In this document: piece after piece, positions 35,339 to 48,090 of the stretch
Layout: every line of letters begins with the position of its first letter
How positions within the stretch are numbered: position 1 is the stretch's first letter
Origin: Pempheris klunzingeri
Taxonomy: Eukaryota > Chordata > Actinopteri > Acropomatiformes > Pempheridae
Direction: 5' to 3'
Length of the DNA stretch: 64,000 bases
NCBI RefSeq assembly: GCF_042242105.1
Contig: NC_092028.1
Coordinates: 8,293,338-8,357,337, forward strand
The notes under the pieces: model-generated
Database searches by the model: none
Seen by the model: only the letters and a program-made list of their open reading frames with translations
Told to the model about the DNA's origin: nothing
Position numbers and translations under genes: made by a program

Positions 35339-35509
35339 GTTTCCTAGAATACCTCTCCAACATGCCAACACATACCTCCTGTTTTCATTACCTCACACAC
35401 ACATGCGTGTTACACACACCCATCCAGTTGTTTTTTAATGTATTACCTCAGTTGTTTTGTCGCTAATCTGTTGCTCCGCCTAAATAACCACTGGGCTGCA
35501 CCACACTTC

Positions 35510-35511
<2 letters not shown>

Positions 35512-35541
<30 letters not shown>

Positions 35542-35559
35542 GTGTGTGTGTGTGTGTGA
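35512..35559. repeat. (TGTC)n then (TG)n compound microsatellite
   Basis: Seven TGTC-like units (one TGTT) followed by a pure TG run. Confidence 0.9.
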
Positions 35560-36792
35560 GTGCGTATTGTCATTGTCGCCCCGCCTTCTCACCTCCCTGC
35601 TGTCTTGTGATAGGCTCAGCACTGGCAGATGGTGGCGGTGGTGGGAGGAGGGATGGTTGACGTTTACCTCTTCGGGTCTCCCCTGTCACCTGTATCTGTT
35701 TCAAGTCCAGCCTGAAACCGACAGATTCTACCTCACCTCTCATCTCAGCGTAGCTGCCCCTCTGTCTGCAACATGCATGCACACATTTAGAAATGTATAT
35801 GTATGTACACATAGTGCGCAAATGAGTTACCAGCATGGGCCCGTTGAGCGTGGCGCTCCGGGCCGTGGATCTACACCTGACAGCTAACATGGCAGACTTT
35901 GTCATTTTCGCCCTTTTTTCATTTTTATCACACACCACGTCGGACCAACAGTCACTTTGGATTCTGTTTTTATTTAGGGACCTGAAATGACAGCGAGCGC
36001 AGGTGTGAACTTGTTACATTACGGCGTGCCGATTGAACTTAGGAAACTGAACTAAAGAAACAGGGGAACATCAGGGGATGAGGAAATCTGGAAGCTGGGA
36101 CTCCAGTGGAAGCCATTTTGGCCCGGTTGGGCCAGGCCAACTAACTGTTGTGGGTGGCGACTGCGAGGTCAATAAACAGCACGTGAGTCAGCAGTATTCA
36201 CCTGTGGATATGGTTCTATCTCGGCCGAGAGGAGGGAAACGGCGGGCGAGCAACTGTGGTGGGTAGCGATGTGACTCAGGCCAAGCCAAAAGCAAACCAC
36301 CACATAAAAATGGACCCTTATTCTTGCACAGTACATCTCAGTACATCTCCAGATCCTTCCCTCGCTGTCGCAGCAGAAATGGACACCAAGCCATTTAAGA
36401 CTTTCTGAGCGACTACTCTATCCCACAAACTTACAGTATGGACTACAAAAGACTGCTGAGATAAGCTCCACCAACCATATCCCAAATTGCCATCCACTAC
36501 AAATAACTATCAGGTTTTTTTCTGTTGCACTAAAACCACAATGTCTGTATCCCTTAGTAGCCCTGAACCCTGTCCTTTATCCCCTTGCCTCACATCTTTC
36601 CCGTCCCTCCCTGTCTTTAGCAGTCTTAACAATAATCTCTAAAATATCTCACACACAGTCTGTTATCTCATCTCTTGATTAGCTGTTGAAACCAATGAGG
36701 ACTGTGACATGGCCTTTAGGCGCCGCCACTCAGTGTTACTAATCTATGTTGCAGGGTATTAAAATAGAACCGTAAGCACTGATTTTACAGGG

Positions 36793-36793
<1 letters not shown>

Positions 36794-36829
<36 letters not shown>
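36794..36829. repeat. (CA)n microsatellite
   Basis: About 35 nt of pure CA. Confidence 0.9.
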
Positions 36830-36832
<3 letters not shown>

Positions 36833-37394
36833 GCAGCAGCGCACATACACACAGCAATAGGATGATCAAGTAGTAAAGTTTTGCACCCGCCATCTCCAGG
36901 CCTGCGTGTTTGTATCGTACTTTGCATCTCTGTGAATGAAAGCCACGCTGCAAACCGGTCATGGCTCAGACAGGGAACCACTGGCTTAGTAACACACACA
37001 TGTATAAATGTTCGAGTTATTGTATGTGGCATTAGATCTATCAGTGGCTGAGTTTATGCTGCCAGCTCAAATCACATCATGAATCTGTCAGTCATGTAGC
37101 AGGGGGGTCAGAGCTCAGTTTACCCAACTGTATTAATATCTGTAAAGTAATATTCATGCATTGTTTGCAGTTGGCGTCATATTGCATTATGATGCTTGTT
37201 TGCCTTGTGGTGATCGCCAACTAACCCAAATAGTTTACCCACTTCTAGCATACCTCTAAATCATGTCATATAGCACAAGAAGTACCTTAACTGGAAATGC
37301 ATTTCTTTCCAGTGTTGGAAGTACAAACATTAGATCAGGTCTGGTTCACATAGTTCGGTGAATTGAAATTTAGATTTAAGCTGGCAGCACAGCC

Positions 37395-37439
37395 GCTCTC
37401 TCTCTCTCTTTCTCTCTCTCTCTGTCTCTCTCTCTCTCA
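37395..37439. repeat. (CT)n microsatellite
   Basis: CT run with TTT and TGT interruptions. Confidence 0.85.
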
Positions 37440-38250
37440 GCCAAATGATCACTAGAGAAATCCTCGCCCTGTCCTCTTTAAAAAACAAAAACGCACCAGC
37501 ACCACAGAGCACACTGCCTTCAGCCATGATCAGTTGCACCAGCATAGCAGAGAGACAGACCAATAGTCAATGACCATCCTCCTCACCAAAAAGCCATTTT
37601 AAATGGACATCACTGCTAGATGTGATAACGCTATGTTCAGACAGGCAGGCAAATCTTTAAATCTGATCTGTTATTAGTGTCTGTTACACTGTTATTAGTG
37701 TAGGCTTGGACTGTGAATTTGCTGTCTGCATGAACTTGGTTGTCATAGTGACAAGGCAACCAGGCACACAGTGACGGAGGACATGTGTTCCGCATGACCA
37801 ACAATTCAGGATGCAGCAACAAACCAATGACATGGAGTTCTCAGTTTAACTTGTACTGCTTCATTACCTCTTTGCAGTCCATCCATGAAAGAAGCATGAA
37901 GCCTACAAAAGTTTTGTCTCTTTTCACAGACGCAACTAAATTCAAACTAGAAAATGTTTCTTTGCTCTGTTTGAACATGGCCTGGGTGGTGGCACACACA
38001 AGGCAATTTGGCAAAGCCAAATGGAAATGCCTCCCAATATAGGAGCCACAGAGTCAGCAAGGTGTTTCCTTGTGACAGTAAAGCACTGTTTGACAAAAGC
38101 GGTGGTGCTGAGGCCCATCAGAGTTGCCTCAAAAGTTGCACTCTGTATTGCTACCTGTGCACCCTGCATCACTTCCCCCACTTCCTAGCCAAGCTGCAAA
38201 ATAAAACCAAGAAGTCTTCATCTTTGCAGCACAGTGACCACAGAATTGTG

Positions 38251-38253
<3 letters not shown>

Positions 38254-38296
<43 letters not shown>
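38254..38296. repeat. (CT)n microsatellite
   Basis: About 43 nt of pure CT. Confidence 0.9.
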
Positions 38297-38300
<4 letters not shown>

Positions 38301-39198
38301 TTCTCTTAGATTAAAGTTAGGGTTAAGTTTACAGTAAAGTAAAATGTGAACTTGATGCTAAGCCGTGCCGCTGCAGCATGGCATAAAAAACACTCTAAAG
38401 CAGTTCATCTGTCATGCAACTGTTTTCCCACAAATAAACTTCTTTTACTTTCATTACTTACCCAGGGAAAACATTTGTTAACTCAGCAACATCTTTTCTT
38501 CCTCTCTTCCTATCCCTCCATCTCCATTCCGTCCACCCAACGTTCCCATTCTAGTTCCTTATTTTATTTTTTTTAATCTCCTCCCCAGTTCAAATCCTCA
38601 CCCCAGTCCCCTCAAACTATTTATTTCACTCTGTCCTCTTAGCGTGCACCTCCCCCCACCACACACACATACACACACACACACACTCGCATAGATCTAC
38701 CCCAACCCATACTAGGACTCTTTGGTGGAGAAAGACGACAATCCCTGCAGGAATATGTCCACATGTGGAATGTAAAATACTGAAATTGTACTATTAAAGA
38801 CACGGTGTGAAGTCCCACACGATGTTGTATTTGATGTTGTTGATGTTGCTTTCGTTGTGCACCAAGTATTGATGTTCAGCTTATTCTAGGGTGGATGAGT
38901 TTGCAAGTGGGTTTAAAACCTTGATCGTGTGACAGACTGCTACTGATGATTTTTTTTTTTGATATATAGTATGTTTATAAAAGACTTGTGGTGTGAGGAC
39001 TGAAAAACCCAGAGCGATGTAAAGCAAGACATGAAGTGACTTTGTTTTGAATCGAGAAAAAAAATGCTGTTATTTTATGATGATTCTTTTACGTCGTTTT
39101 TACTTTGCATCTGATTTTCTTGGTAAGTGAATGTCTGTCTATCTGTGTTGATGCTTTACTGTGAGAAAACGGCTGTATATGCACTTTCAGACCATCAT

Positions 39199-39255
39199 TG
39201 GTGCAGTGGTAGATAGTGCTCAAACATCACCCAAGGGCTTGGGTTTGAATCACCT
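39199..39255 (+). repeat. tRNA-like SINE head fragment
   Basis: ggtgcagtggtagat resembles a polymerase III A box and gggtttgaatcacc a B box, spaced about as in a tRNA. The arms do not fold into a proper cloverleaf, so this is a decayed repeat and not a tRNA gene. Confidence 0.4.
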
Positions 39256-42200
39256 TCAGTTTATCTGATTGAATATATATGTAGATGTTTCAAACAGCCT
39301 GCTAATCAGTTTCCAGGTTATGCAATCAGTTTTAGCATTTAAACATTTTAGTTGCCTTATTCTGGTGTTATAATCTGTGATGAAATGTGTTACATATTCA
39401 TAATAACACTATGAAACAAATTTTTTTAGGAATTGGTCCAATTGGTCACATTATCACCAGAGCTAGCTCCCTAGCGTGTATGCTAGCACTGTAATATATG
39501 CCACATAATTATAGGTGACTGGCTTTATTCAAAGTATGACCTTTAAGCGTCACAAACTTTGTGTTTGCATGGATTCATGCTGCAGATTTTTCAGAAATTC
39601 CTTAAAACAAATTCCCAAGTTTTGACATCTGTATTTTTTTGGTTTTCCCGCCTTTTTTTGTCAGTTACCACCACCGCTGCCTGTGATAGGCCGAGACACT
39701 GGAAACGAACTCTAGTGCATATTTCCTTTTGCCTTAAATCATCTTAATGAAGCAAATGTTATCATCATTTTTCTCCAAGGCATGAGTTCTCTTTAATCTA
39801 GCTTCACTTGGCCGTTAGCGGAGCCACAGCTAACACACTAACCAGCGAATTAGCAGCAGGGGTATCCTCACATCTTGTATTACCTCAAGATGCAACTGAA
39901 TTATAATTACAACTGATATTTCTGCACATGATTTTCAAACACTCATACTTGTTGAAGATGTTTTGGCTCTAAAATAATATTTGTTCTGTCCCGTCAGCCA
40001 CAGGGCTTCTCAGAATAATGACAGTCACCTATAAAACGAGTGCACATATTGTTGGCGCAGCATGCACATTGCTTTTCTCAAACACCTGTTCCATGTTTGT
40101 CCCTACTCTCATATTGGGTAGGACCAATGCGCCAAAGTCCCACAAAAGGAGGTATGTTTCCTTTAAAGAAACCACAGCTAATGTAACAGAACACATTCAA
40201 AGTGTAGTTTCACTCAATCATTTTACAATTATTACACGTTTTGTTAGGACTGTAAGAAAATTGTTGGTTTGGGGACAAGGGTTTGATGTTACGCTTCATT
40301 TTCTTACCTTTTGAGTACAGTGTAACTAAATACTTTTTTTAGGGACAAAAATGATTGGTTTCACTTTGTAAAAAAAAAAGCATCTTCCACACCAGGATAG
40401 ATTTTTTTTCATTTCTTCGATTTCTAAGAAACTGCAATATCCTCCCTGCAATATATTTAAAAGGAATAATATTAAAAGTGGAAAAGGCAGAAAAGCACTG
40501 GTACAATTTCATTAATAAGTAAAAGGTCTAGCAAAAATAATTTCAGATAGCAAACCATAACCTTATAATATAAATCTGGGGTGAGAAAATCCCTCCCTGC
40601 TCAGACTACCCCCACCCTCCAGTACATCTCAAAGATATGGCTATGGATGCATACAGTATTGTTTCTACTTCAGTACAATTAAAAGGTTACTGTTTTAATG
40701 AAAAATGTTATTGTAAGCAAGTTCATGCCAAAATCCATTTTCCAATTAGTTGAACTGAAAGTAATTGAACCTGAATCCTGTTTTCCACAGTTGCTTGGGC
40801 TGTATCACTCATGAAGCTGGGTATTTGTTCATTCCCCTGATCTGGGTCAAAAAAACAAAAAAAAAAACCAGCATGTTCGTCCTGATCTCAGACTTAAGAT
40901 TGAGGTAAATTCATTTGACCTTAGACCAGGGCTTATCTTGTGATGTATAAATCTGCCATATAATAATTTCAGTGTTGTGACAAGAATATTGCTTTGGATG
41001 AAAAAAAAAAAAAAAAGCCTCATCATACAAAAAGGAAAGAGTATACAAACAAAAAAATAACAAAATAGAAACCAAAAAAAGCAAAATTATACAACTATTC
41101 ATACCTCATTGTACTGCTATGTGCCAGAGTAAAGGAGGGGGAGTGATCGGTCTCAAGCAAGGGAAAATCACCAGTGCTTGGCAAACTACGGAACAGGATC
41201 CAACAGTGGTCTCAGGAAGATTAAAACGTGACCCCAAATTTTTGTACAAAAGTTGGTGGCGTGAATCGTTTTTGTCAGGACAGTTTAGTACGGAGTCCCT
41301 CAAACATACCCCAGAAGGAAAAAAGAACTCTCAAAAGTGGGTGAATTTGGTAAAAAAAAAAATGCTTACAGGATCTGTTCAGGGTATAAGATACAGCATA
41401 TTGACCATGTTGTGGCTCTAGAGAAAAAGAAAAACAGTGACGGCACTGCTTAGTTATGTCCATAAAGAATTGACAGCATGAAATATGAAGCCATGCATTG
41501 AGCATTTATCATCAGCTGGAAGATATTTATTCTTTCTGTTGGCCTACATGTGTTCTGCCCTGACAAACCAAGAGAGGACTGATGCTTCATCAAGACAAGA
41601 GTTGGAGTGCTTTGAGTAGTTTGGCCAAACGAAACTTAAATTTGAATTCTAATTACAGCTATAAGAATACATCACACATGGTGTTCCTGCCCCTGTGCGG
41701 CCCCTCCAAGGAAATCATCACCCTCTTCAAGCCTTTTAAGCTCCACAAGTGCAAAATTGCAATTAGACACTTGTATTTTTGTCCAGTGTACTTTCATAGA
41801 GGCCAGGAAATTGTGCCTTGAACAAGTCCCCAAGTCCCAGACCACTATTCCTATGATGACAATGTCCTCTCTTGTTTTTGTTGGTTGCTCCCTGCAGCTC
41901 CCCTTCACAGTGACTTTATGCAGTAGCACACAGCCCGACCCTGATTACCGTATCTGTGAGGCATCATGTGAGGCCCTGCACAAGCAGTAGGCTATTGCGA
42001 AGCAGCCATAATCTTTTGGCACAGCACAGTTTTGAATGTAAAGCTGAACGAGAGATGGGTGGGAGCGCCCCAGACGAGAGCTCGATGGTGTATTTTCTAA
42101 TGCTGGTTGTGGGTTTGCAGTGGGCAGGGTTGTTGTTTGTCTTGTTTTCTGTGACAAATCATTCATGGCACAATCAGAGAATGGCATCTCAGTTGCTCAA

Positions 42201-43499
42201 AGCTGTTTGTATTTGTGGCTATGTGACATTAATTTTCAACATCATAAAGTTATTTGATATTACTTTGCCTACATTGTCTTTATCCAGTTGCATGAGAATG
42301 ACATTTTTTTTCAAATTTAGAAGCCAAAAAATATACGTTGGGAACATATACTTTGACTGACACTGATTAGCTTTTTTTTTTTTTATAAATGCTGCACATC
42401 TTAAAGGCAGGGTATGCAAATTATTTTAGAGGCAACCTGACAGCAACCAATGAACGAAAGGGTTTGACAGAAGAAGAAAAAAATCCTGTAACCATGGCTG
42501 TCACAGGCCTCTAAAAAGCCCGGCTTGCCGACCTGCTTGTGTAACTACATAACTGCCTACCTGTGTGCGATCTGTGCACGCGACCAGGGTCTTAAACAAG
42601 GCAAGGCAAACTTATTGCTAAAGTTAGCCAGCTAGTTGCACAAGAATGACAGAGAAAGGGTGGTGAAAATATGAGCCACAGCTCAGTGTTAGACAGTCAG
42701 GAGTTACCCAACACAAAAGCACACACCCACTACGATGAAGAATGAGAGATCGTCTCGTGTTTATATGATTATGAGTTTTTTATTTGTTGCACTGAAAAAG
42801 CTGAGAGGTTTTCACTCAGCAGTTGTGAATGAATGGATGAGAGACCCGGCTGTGGAGCCATGGCGGTTTCAGTTGGATACGTGGATGTTATATTTTGTGT
42901 GGGCTGATCTTTGCATTGCCCTTATGGTTAATTTTGTTGAATGCTACACCAAAAAAAAAAAAGGCTCTCCACAAAACCTGAAAATAAATGAACAGTCGTA
43001 CTTTATCATCGATAACAATGCAGAACTTTTAACACAAAAATGCTTAAGAACATTAATTTGTAGAAATATTGAAAAAGAAATCACGCGAATCTGTACAAGA
43101 CATCTTCTAACGAGAATCTGCCATCTTTCTGGAAGTGATAAAGATTATTAACATTATTATTGTTAATATTAGCAGCAGTAACAAGATAACACAACAACAC
43201 TGATCATCATCATCAAACCTGTTGGAGCATGATAATGAGCAGTGGTGCTCACTAAATGTGAACCTATCCCTTTACAGTGAGGAGGCAAACTCAGCAGGGT
43301 GTTTAAACAGCAGCAGTACGGTGGTTGGAGCCTATGTGATGGTTGACTTTGTCCAGTTGTCTCTTCCGGTACTCGTGCAGCTGCACTAAAATACTGCTGA
43401 ATAACACCTAAAACACACACACACACACGGCCAAATGTAACTAAACAAAAACCACATCAGAGCCAAGGGCAGGTTGGTACCCTTATGTGACTTTATTAC

Positions 43500-43830
43500 G
43501 TAACAGGCCCTTTTCACAGCAGACATTTTGGCGTGTCATTCCAGGCTAAAAACAGGCTGCTAATTATGGCCCTGTCCCAAATGGGTGGGTCACGGCTCTA
43601 GTATTTTATATGCTGGCTCGCTGGAATGGCTGCATGGATTCATTGAAAGAAATGAATACTGGACTGCTACTCAGCCTTGCTTCCAATTTTTCCCAGTGGC
43701 CGCTCACGGTATTGCATCGGAAAGTCCCCTTCAGCCCAAATAGCACTTTCCCCGTAGACTACTGCTGTAAAACAGACGTCTGTAAAACTACTGACAGGAC
43801 ACCTCCAGCTATAAACATGGTCAATTATTA
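43500..43830 (+). repeat. probable fish dispersed repeat
   Basis: Phrases caggcccttttcacagcag, cattttggcgtgtcat and gaatactggactgc are familiar from fish intergenic repeats. No terminal structure seen. Confidence 0.35.
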
Positions 43831-44329
43831 ATAATTATATTATATGTTTTTGAGCCATGGCAGTGTTATCATTGTCAAACGAGCCAATCAGCAGCCCAGC
43901 TGGCCAGAGGCACGATTGGATGACCACCATTGTGCATATTTAGTAGGCCATATAACCCAGAACCTAACCAACCAGAAACTTTTTTACTACATGGCCAAGC
44001 AAGCCATTCTCATTGGTGGCATCAAAAAACATGTTTTTGATTTTTGGTCTAACTATTTTGTCCAATATTGCATGTGCTAACATTAACATTAGTTAGCCTT
44101 GGAATGTATGGTAGCTAGTCTTCCTAATGTTAGCTAGCTAGTGAAAAACCTTTTCCATATCCGCTTGTGTTGTCATGTTCCTTTTACCTAGACTGTTAGT
44201 GACCTATTACACAGTACAATGGAAATTTCGTTAGTTCCAACCTGTTGGATTGTGTTTGAATGTTTTACTGGACATGACAGCGATGACTAAAATGTTTCTG
44301 ATATTTCTCCCCTCCACATGGGATAGGTG

Positions 44330-44870
44330 TCACCCATTCCCCTGTCAGCTGGAGACATTGAGTTCTGCAAATGGATTCAACTGAAAATGATGGATGGAGA
44401 CACCGTCACTCAGCAGAAGGGAGAGTCATCAAATGTCACCTCTGCTCATAAACGACTGCGAGGATGACTAATATGACTGGCATCCTGGCAAACAACGAGC
44501 AGCGACCAGCACAGGTCGGCGAGGCTGAGGAGGACGGTGCTATCCAGGCTGGTGACAGCTGCCCTGCCACTACAACAGCTTTCAGCAGTGATAATGACCT
44601 GTGAGCCTGGATCCTGGAGTACACCTCTGCTATGAATACACAGGTCGTGGATGTTGGCAGCAGCCCTGCACAGAGCTCCAACACATCCACATCTGTCATC
44701 ACAGAGCAATGTGCCCCTACTGACCTTTGGCCACTTCCTCCCCAGACCCTAAAGTCTGGACTGTCAACAGGACGAAGCTGGAACTGCTCTTGACTCCCGG
44801 AGACTCCCAGATCCACAGATTCCCTGAATGTCCATTGATGTTGGTCATTGATCAGAATGAGGTATATCAC
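44330..44870 (+). pseudogene. possible broken coding remnant, function unknown
   Basis: From the ATG at 44475 the frame reads as ordinary protein (MTGILANNEQRPAQVGEAEE then DGAIQAGDSCPA) to a TGA in NDL*AWILEYTS, then on through SSPAQSSNTSTSVITEQCAP to a stop near 44793. Composition is more gene-like than the neighbourhood. I recognise no family; it may be a fragment of a DNA-transposon protein or chance. Confidence 0.2.
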
Positions 44871-44989
44871 TACAATGTCAACTAGGATAGATTGTGCACT
44901 ATTACCTAATAGTATCTATTACCAGCTGCACATTGGTGATTTGAGCTAAATGTTCAGAAGGCTAACGTGCTTAGAATCACAATACATAG

Positions 44990-45210
44990 TTTGCTGTTTT
45001 TAAACATTAGTAATGTTATTAGTTTTGCAGGTGTGTGGTCATGTTGATGTCAATGCTGACCTGATGATGGCACAAGATGAAAAGTTAAGTGATCATTAAA
45101 GTCATTAGGATTCACCCTCGGGGGACCATGGATCTCTGGCTTTAAAAAACATGGCAATTCATCAGGTAGTCATTGAAATATTCCAAGTATTTCAAGTTTG
45201 TATTACTGGG
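44990..45210 (+). repeat. fish dispersed repeat
   Basis: Phrases gttttgcaggtgtgtggtca, gtcattaggattcaccctc and gggaccatgga match a fish repeat family also seen, reversed, at 10027-10150. Confidence 0.55.
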
Positions 45211-46170
45211 ATGTTTAAAGTATTAATTAATACAGCATGTTCCATATATACCTCTCTGTGATGAATGCCCCTCTGGGGTTTTTGCAGGAGTTACATAATG
45301 TACAGTCACTGCAATACCAGTTTCTACAGAGAAGACTACAGTAACAACAGCCCCACGTCTGAGCACATCAGAAAGTCTAAGAGAAGTTAGCAGGTCCAGC
45401 ATCTCTCAAATTCGGTTAAAGGTGCAATTACAAACAGATAATATGAGGGGCCATATCCCATGACTCCTTTCCCAGTCATACACCATTTCTATCATTTCCA
45501 TTCATCAGACAAATCAGAATGAAGAAGCAAGCTAAACAATTAGATGCAATAACGTTTTATGAACTAATTTGTCATCTGCTGGTAGCTAAACTTTGGCCCG
45601 TCTCAGTACTTCAGATTACTGTCAGCTGACACAAGTAATCCTGCATGCTGCTGTCGGGGTCGTACGATAAAATCTCCCAGTAATGTTTGTAAATGACAAA
45701 TCAAGTTGTTAAACCAGGCACGATATAACATACCTAAACTGACTTTATTAAACACATTTAATATGGCAACATGACATTTAATTCTATATTGAAGACAAAT
45801 CCAGTTCCAATTTTTTGATGAATAATGAATCTAAATTCCAAATGTATTTTCTTCATCTGTGTGGACATAGTGAACACAGTGCTCACTGTAATTACACTGT
45901 GTATGCACCGTCTATGGTGCACTTTTGCTAAATTTGGAAACAGACTACTAAATTATTACAAACTCTGGGACTTATGAAAGGCAGTCGATGTCAAATTTGT
46001 TTTAGGGGTTGTTGTGGAGGAGATGATGTAACAATGAGCAGCTTTGGTCTCCACCAATCCAAAGTCATTCGCAGCCCCTCCCACATCCCCTCCACCCCTG
46101 GTTTCCGCACAAAAAACACAGCGGGGCACAGCTGGTACAGAGCAGGCACGCTGCAGACTGGCATGGATGG

Positions 46171-46174
46171 CGTG

Positions 46175-46244
<70 letters not shown>
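46171..46244. repeat. long (GT)n microsatellite
   Basis: About 74 nt of GT with a single C interruption near the start, followed by (GA)n: the longest microsatellite in the window and likely polymorphic. Confidence 0.95.
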
Positions 46245-46245
<1 letters not shown>

Positions 46246-46664
46246 CTGTATGAGAGAGAGAGAGAGACACAAGCCCTCTTACACAGACACGGATTGACAG
46301 ACCAGGACATCCATTACAGATTTTTCCCCTCAACTAAAGGAAAAGTGCTTCTAGCAAGGCTCTAAAAATAGTCCAGTGCATTTTGATGATGCTCATATGA
46401 CATTCCTTATCATTTTGATTTGCGAATTCAAAGAAAAGCATGTGTTCACTTTTTGGGCACATGCTTGTATCTGATTCATAAACACATCTTGCTGTTTGAA
46501 GTACTTTATCATGTAGTACACTGGAGTTGGTTGAAGAAAAAAAATCCATCAATATTTTCTGAAGTCAGATCCATGTTGGGACAAACTCTATTATCCATTG
46601 AAACACTAAATATTTAGGCCCCTATGTTGTTTTTTTGTCAACCATGAAACCTCCAGTTTTCCCG

Positions 46665-47091
46665 TAAAGGAATAGTTTGGCATCTTGGCTAATAAGCTTA
46701 TTCTCTCTCTTGCAGAGTTGCATGAGAAGATTGCTACAGTTCTCATATTTGTACGGTACATATGACACTAATGTCAGCAGCAGGATATCTTAGCACAAAG
46801 AACCAGGGAAAGCAGCAAGCCAGATTCTAAGCTCACTGACTAAACTGCCTGGCAACCTCATAGATGGCAAGACTCTAGGAAATCAATGCACTCAGCCAAG
46901 ACACGGTCCAGAACCGTGATATTTGGTTTTTACACTTTTGTGTGTGTATTAATTAGACAAACAATATGTATCTAGAGCCAAGCTTTCTGCTAAGCTCACC
47001 AACTCCTAGCAGTAGCTTCTTTTCAACCACTCCTCTCATGCAGCCCTCTGCAAGAAAGCACAAGATATTTCCCAGAACATTCAACTATACA
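46665..47091 (+). mobile_element. fish inverted-repeat element, diverged copy
   Basis: Starts taaaggaatagtttggcatc and ends near atatttcccagaacattcaa, the complementary terminus of the family seen intact at 50374-50725. Non-coding. Confidence 0.5.
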
Positions 47092-47304
47092 AAATAATGG
47101 CATGATTACAGACATATGCTATATAATGACGAAGGCCAAGATGTAAGACATCACATTTCAACTGGTGTTTTCATATGGTTCCATTTGGCTTTCTAAATGT
47201 ACGACACAGATGGAGCACGGGTGGACGAGAATGCGAGAGTTGAGAATTTCTGCGAATCATTCATGCTTCATGCAATTTGGCCGAGCTAGCGGCTAGATTC
47301 CATA

Positions 47305-47358
47305 GCTAATAGGTTGATTCTCCACAGGGAGAAGTATCATGGCAATCAACCTATTAGC
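47305..47358. repeat. 15-bp perfect inverted repeat with 24-nt loop
   Basis: gctaataggttgatt at 47305-47319 is the exact reverse complement of aatcaacctattagc at 47344-47358. Confidence 0.85.
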
Positions 47359-47410
47359 CAAACCATGAATCAGCCAAATATCTTCAAAACTAACAACAAG
47401 CTGTTTGTGC

Positions 47411-47520
47411 TGATTAGCTCATGTTAGCATGCTAACAGTGCTAAACTAAGATACATAGCAAGCATTATCTGCTAAACATCAAGTGATATTGTTGTTCTTG
47501 GCATGTTAACCTTCACGTTA
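47411..47520 (+). repeat. fish dispersed repeat (gctaac-rich family)
   Basis: atgttagcatgctaacagtg and ctgctaaacatcaagtgata; partner of the copy at 25735-25850. Confidence 0.5.
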
Positions 47521-48039
47521 GACACTATGATATAATCTTCATCAGCTTGTTCCACCTTTTTATTAAATGTCAGAGTTTGTGCAGAGTGAAATATTCACAC
47601 CCAGTATTCTATGCTTCTAATGCCTACATCACTGCATCAAATGGAAATATTCTGCAGGTGATTTAATGCAGATTTTCCAAACTTCAAGCTGCCGTATTTG
47701 GTATGGTTTGGTATTTTGTTGGTTTGAATGTTGTTTGGCTGCACGGCAGGGGTTTGTAAGGACTGGTGGGGTCAGTAAGAGGCTAAAAATGGATCCACAG
47801 CAGCAGTTAGAAATAACTTGTTTCAAATACTGAGGATCTACATGGTGCTGTCACATTTCACTACACACCACCTGACTCCCCCACAACACTCCCCCACACA
47901 TACACACTTGAACACATGGCTGCCCCACCCCCATGGATTCATTCATGCACACTGGTGTTATGTAAGAGAGTTACCCTCCTCTCCTAAAAGACATGTCCTT
48001 GCGTCAACTCCATGTGTCAGACCAGGACAGAGACACACA

Positions 48040-48090
48040 GAGGGGGAGAAAGAGAGAGAGGGAGAGAGGGAGAGAGGGAGAGAGAGAGGG
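48040..48090. repeat. (GA)n / GAGG purine tract
   Basis: Purine-only gggagagagggagaga units. Confidence 0.85.

Noticed and set aside
39199..39255. Possible tRNA gene
   Set aside because: A- and B-box-like words are present but acceptor and anticodon stems do not pair.
42735..43151. 138-codon frame with hydrophobic parts
   Set aside because: No family resemblance, a poly-A interruption and AT-rich intergenic context.
45956..46333. Open frames on both strands of His-Thr or Val-Cys repeats
   Set aside because: They are translations of the (GT)n microsatellite.
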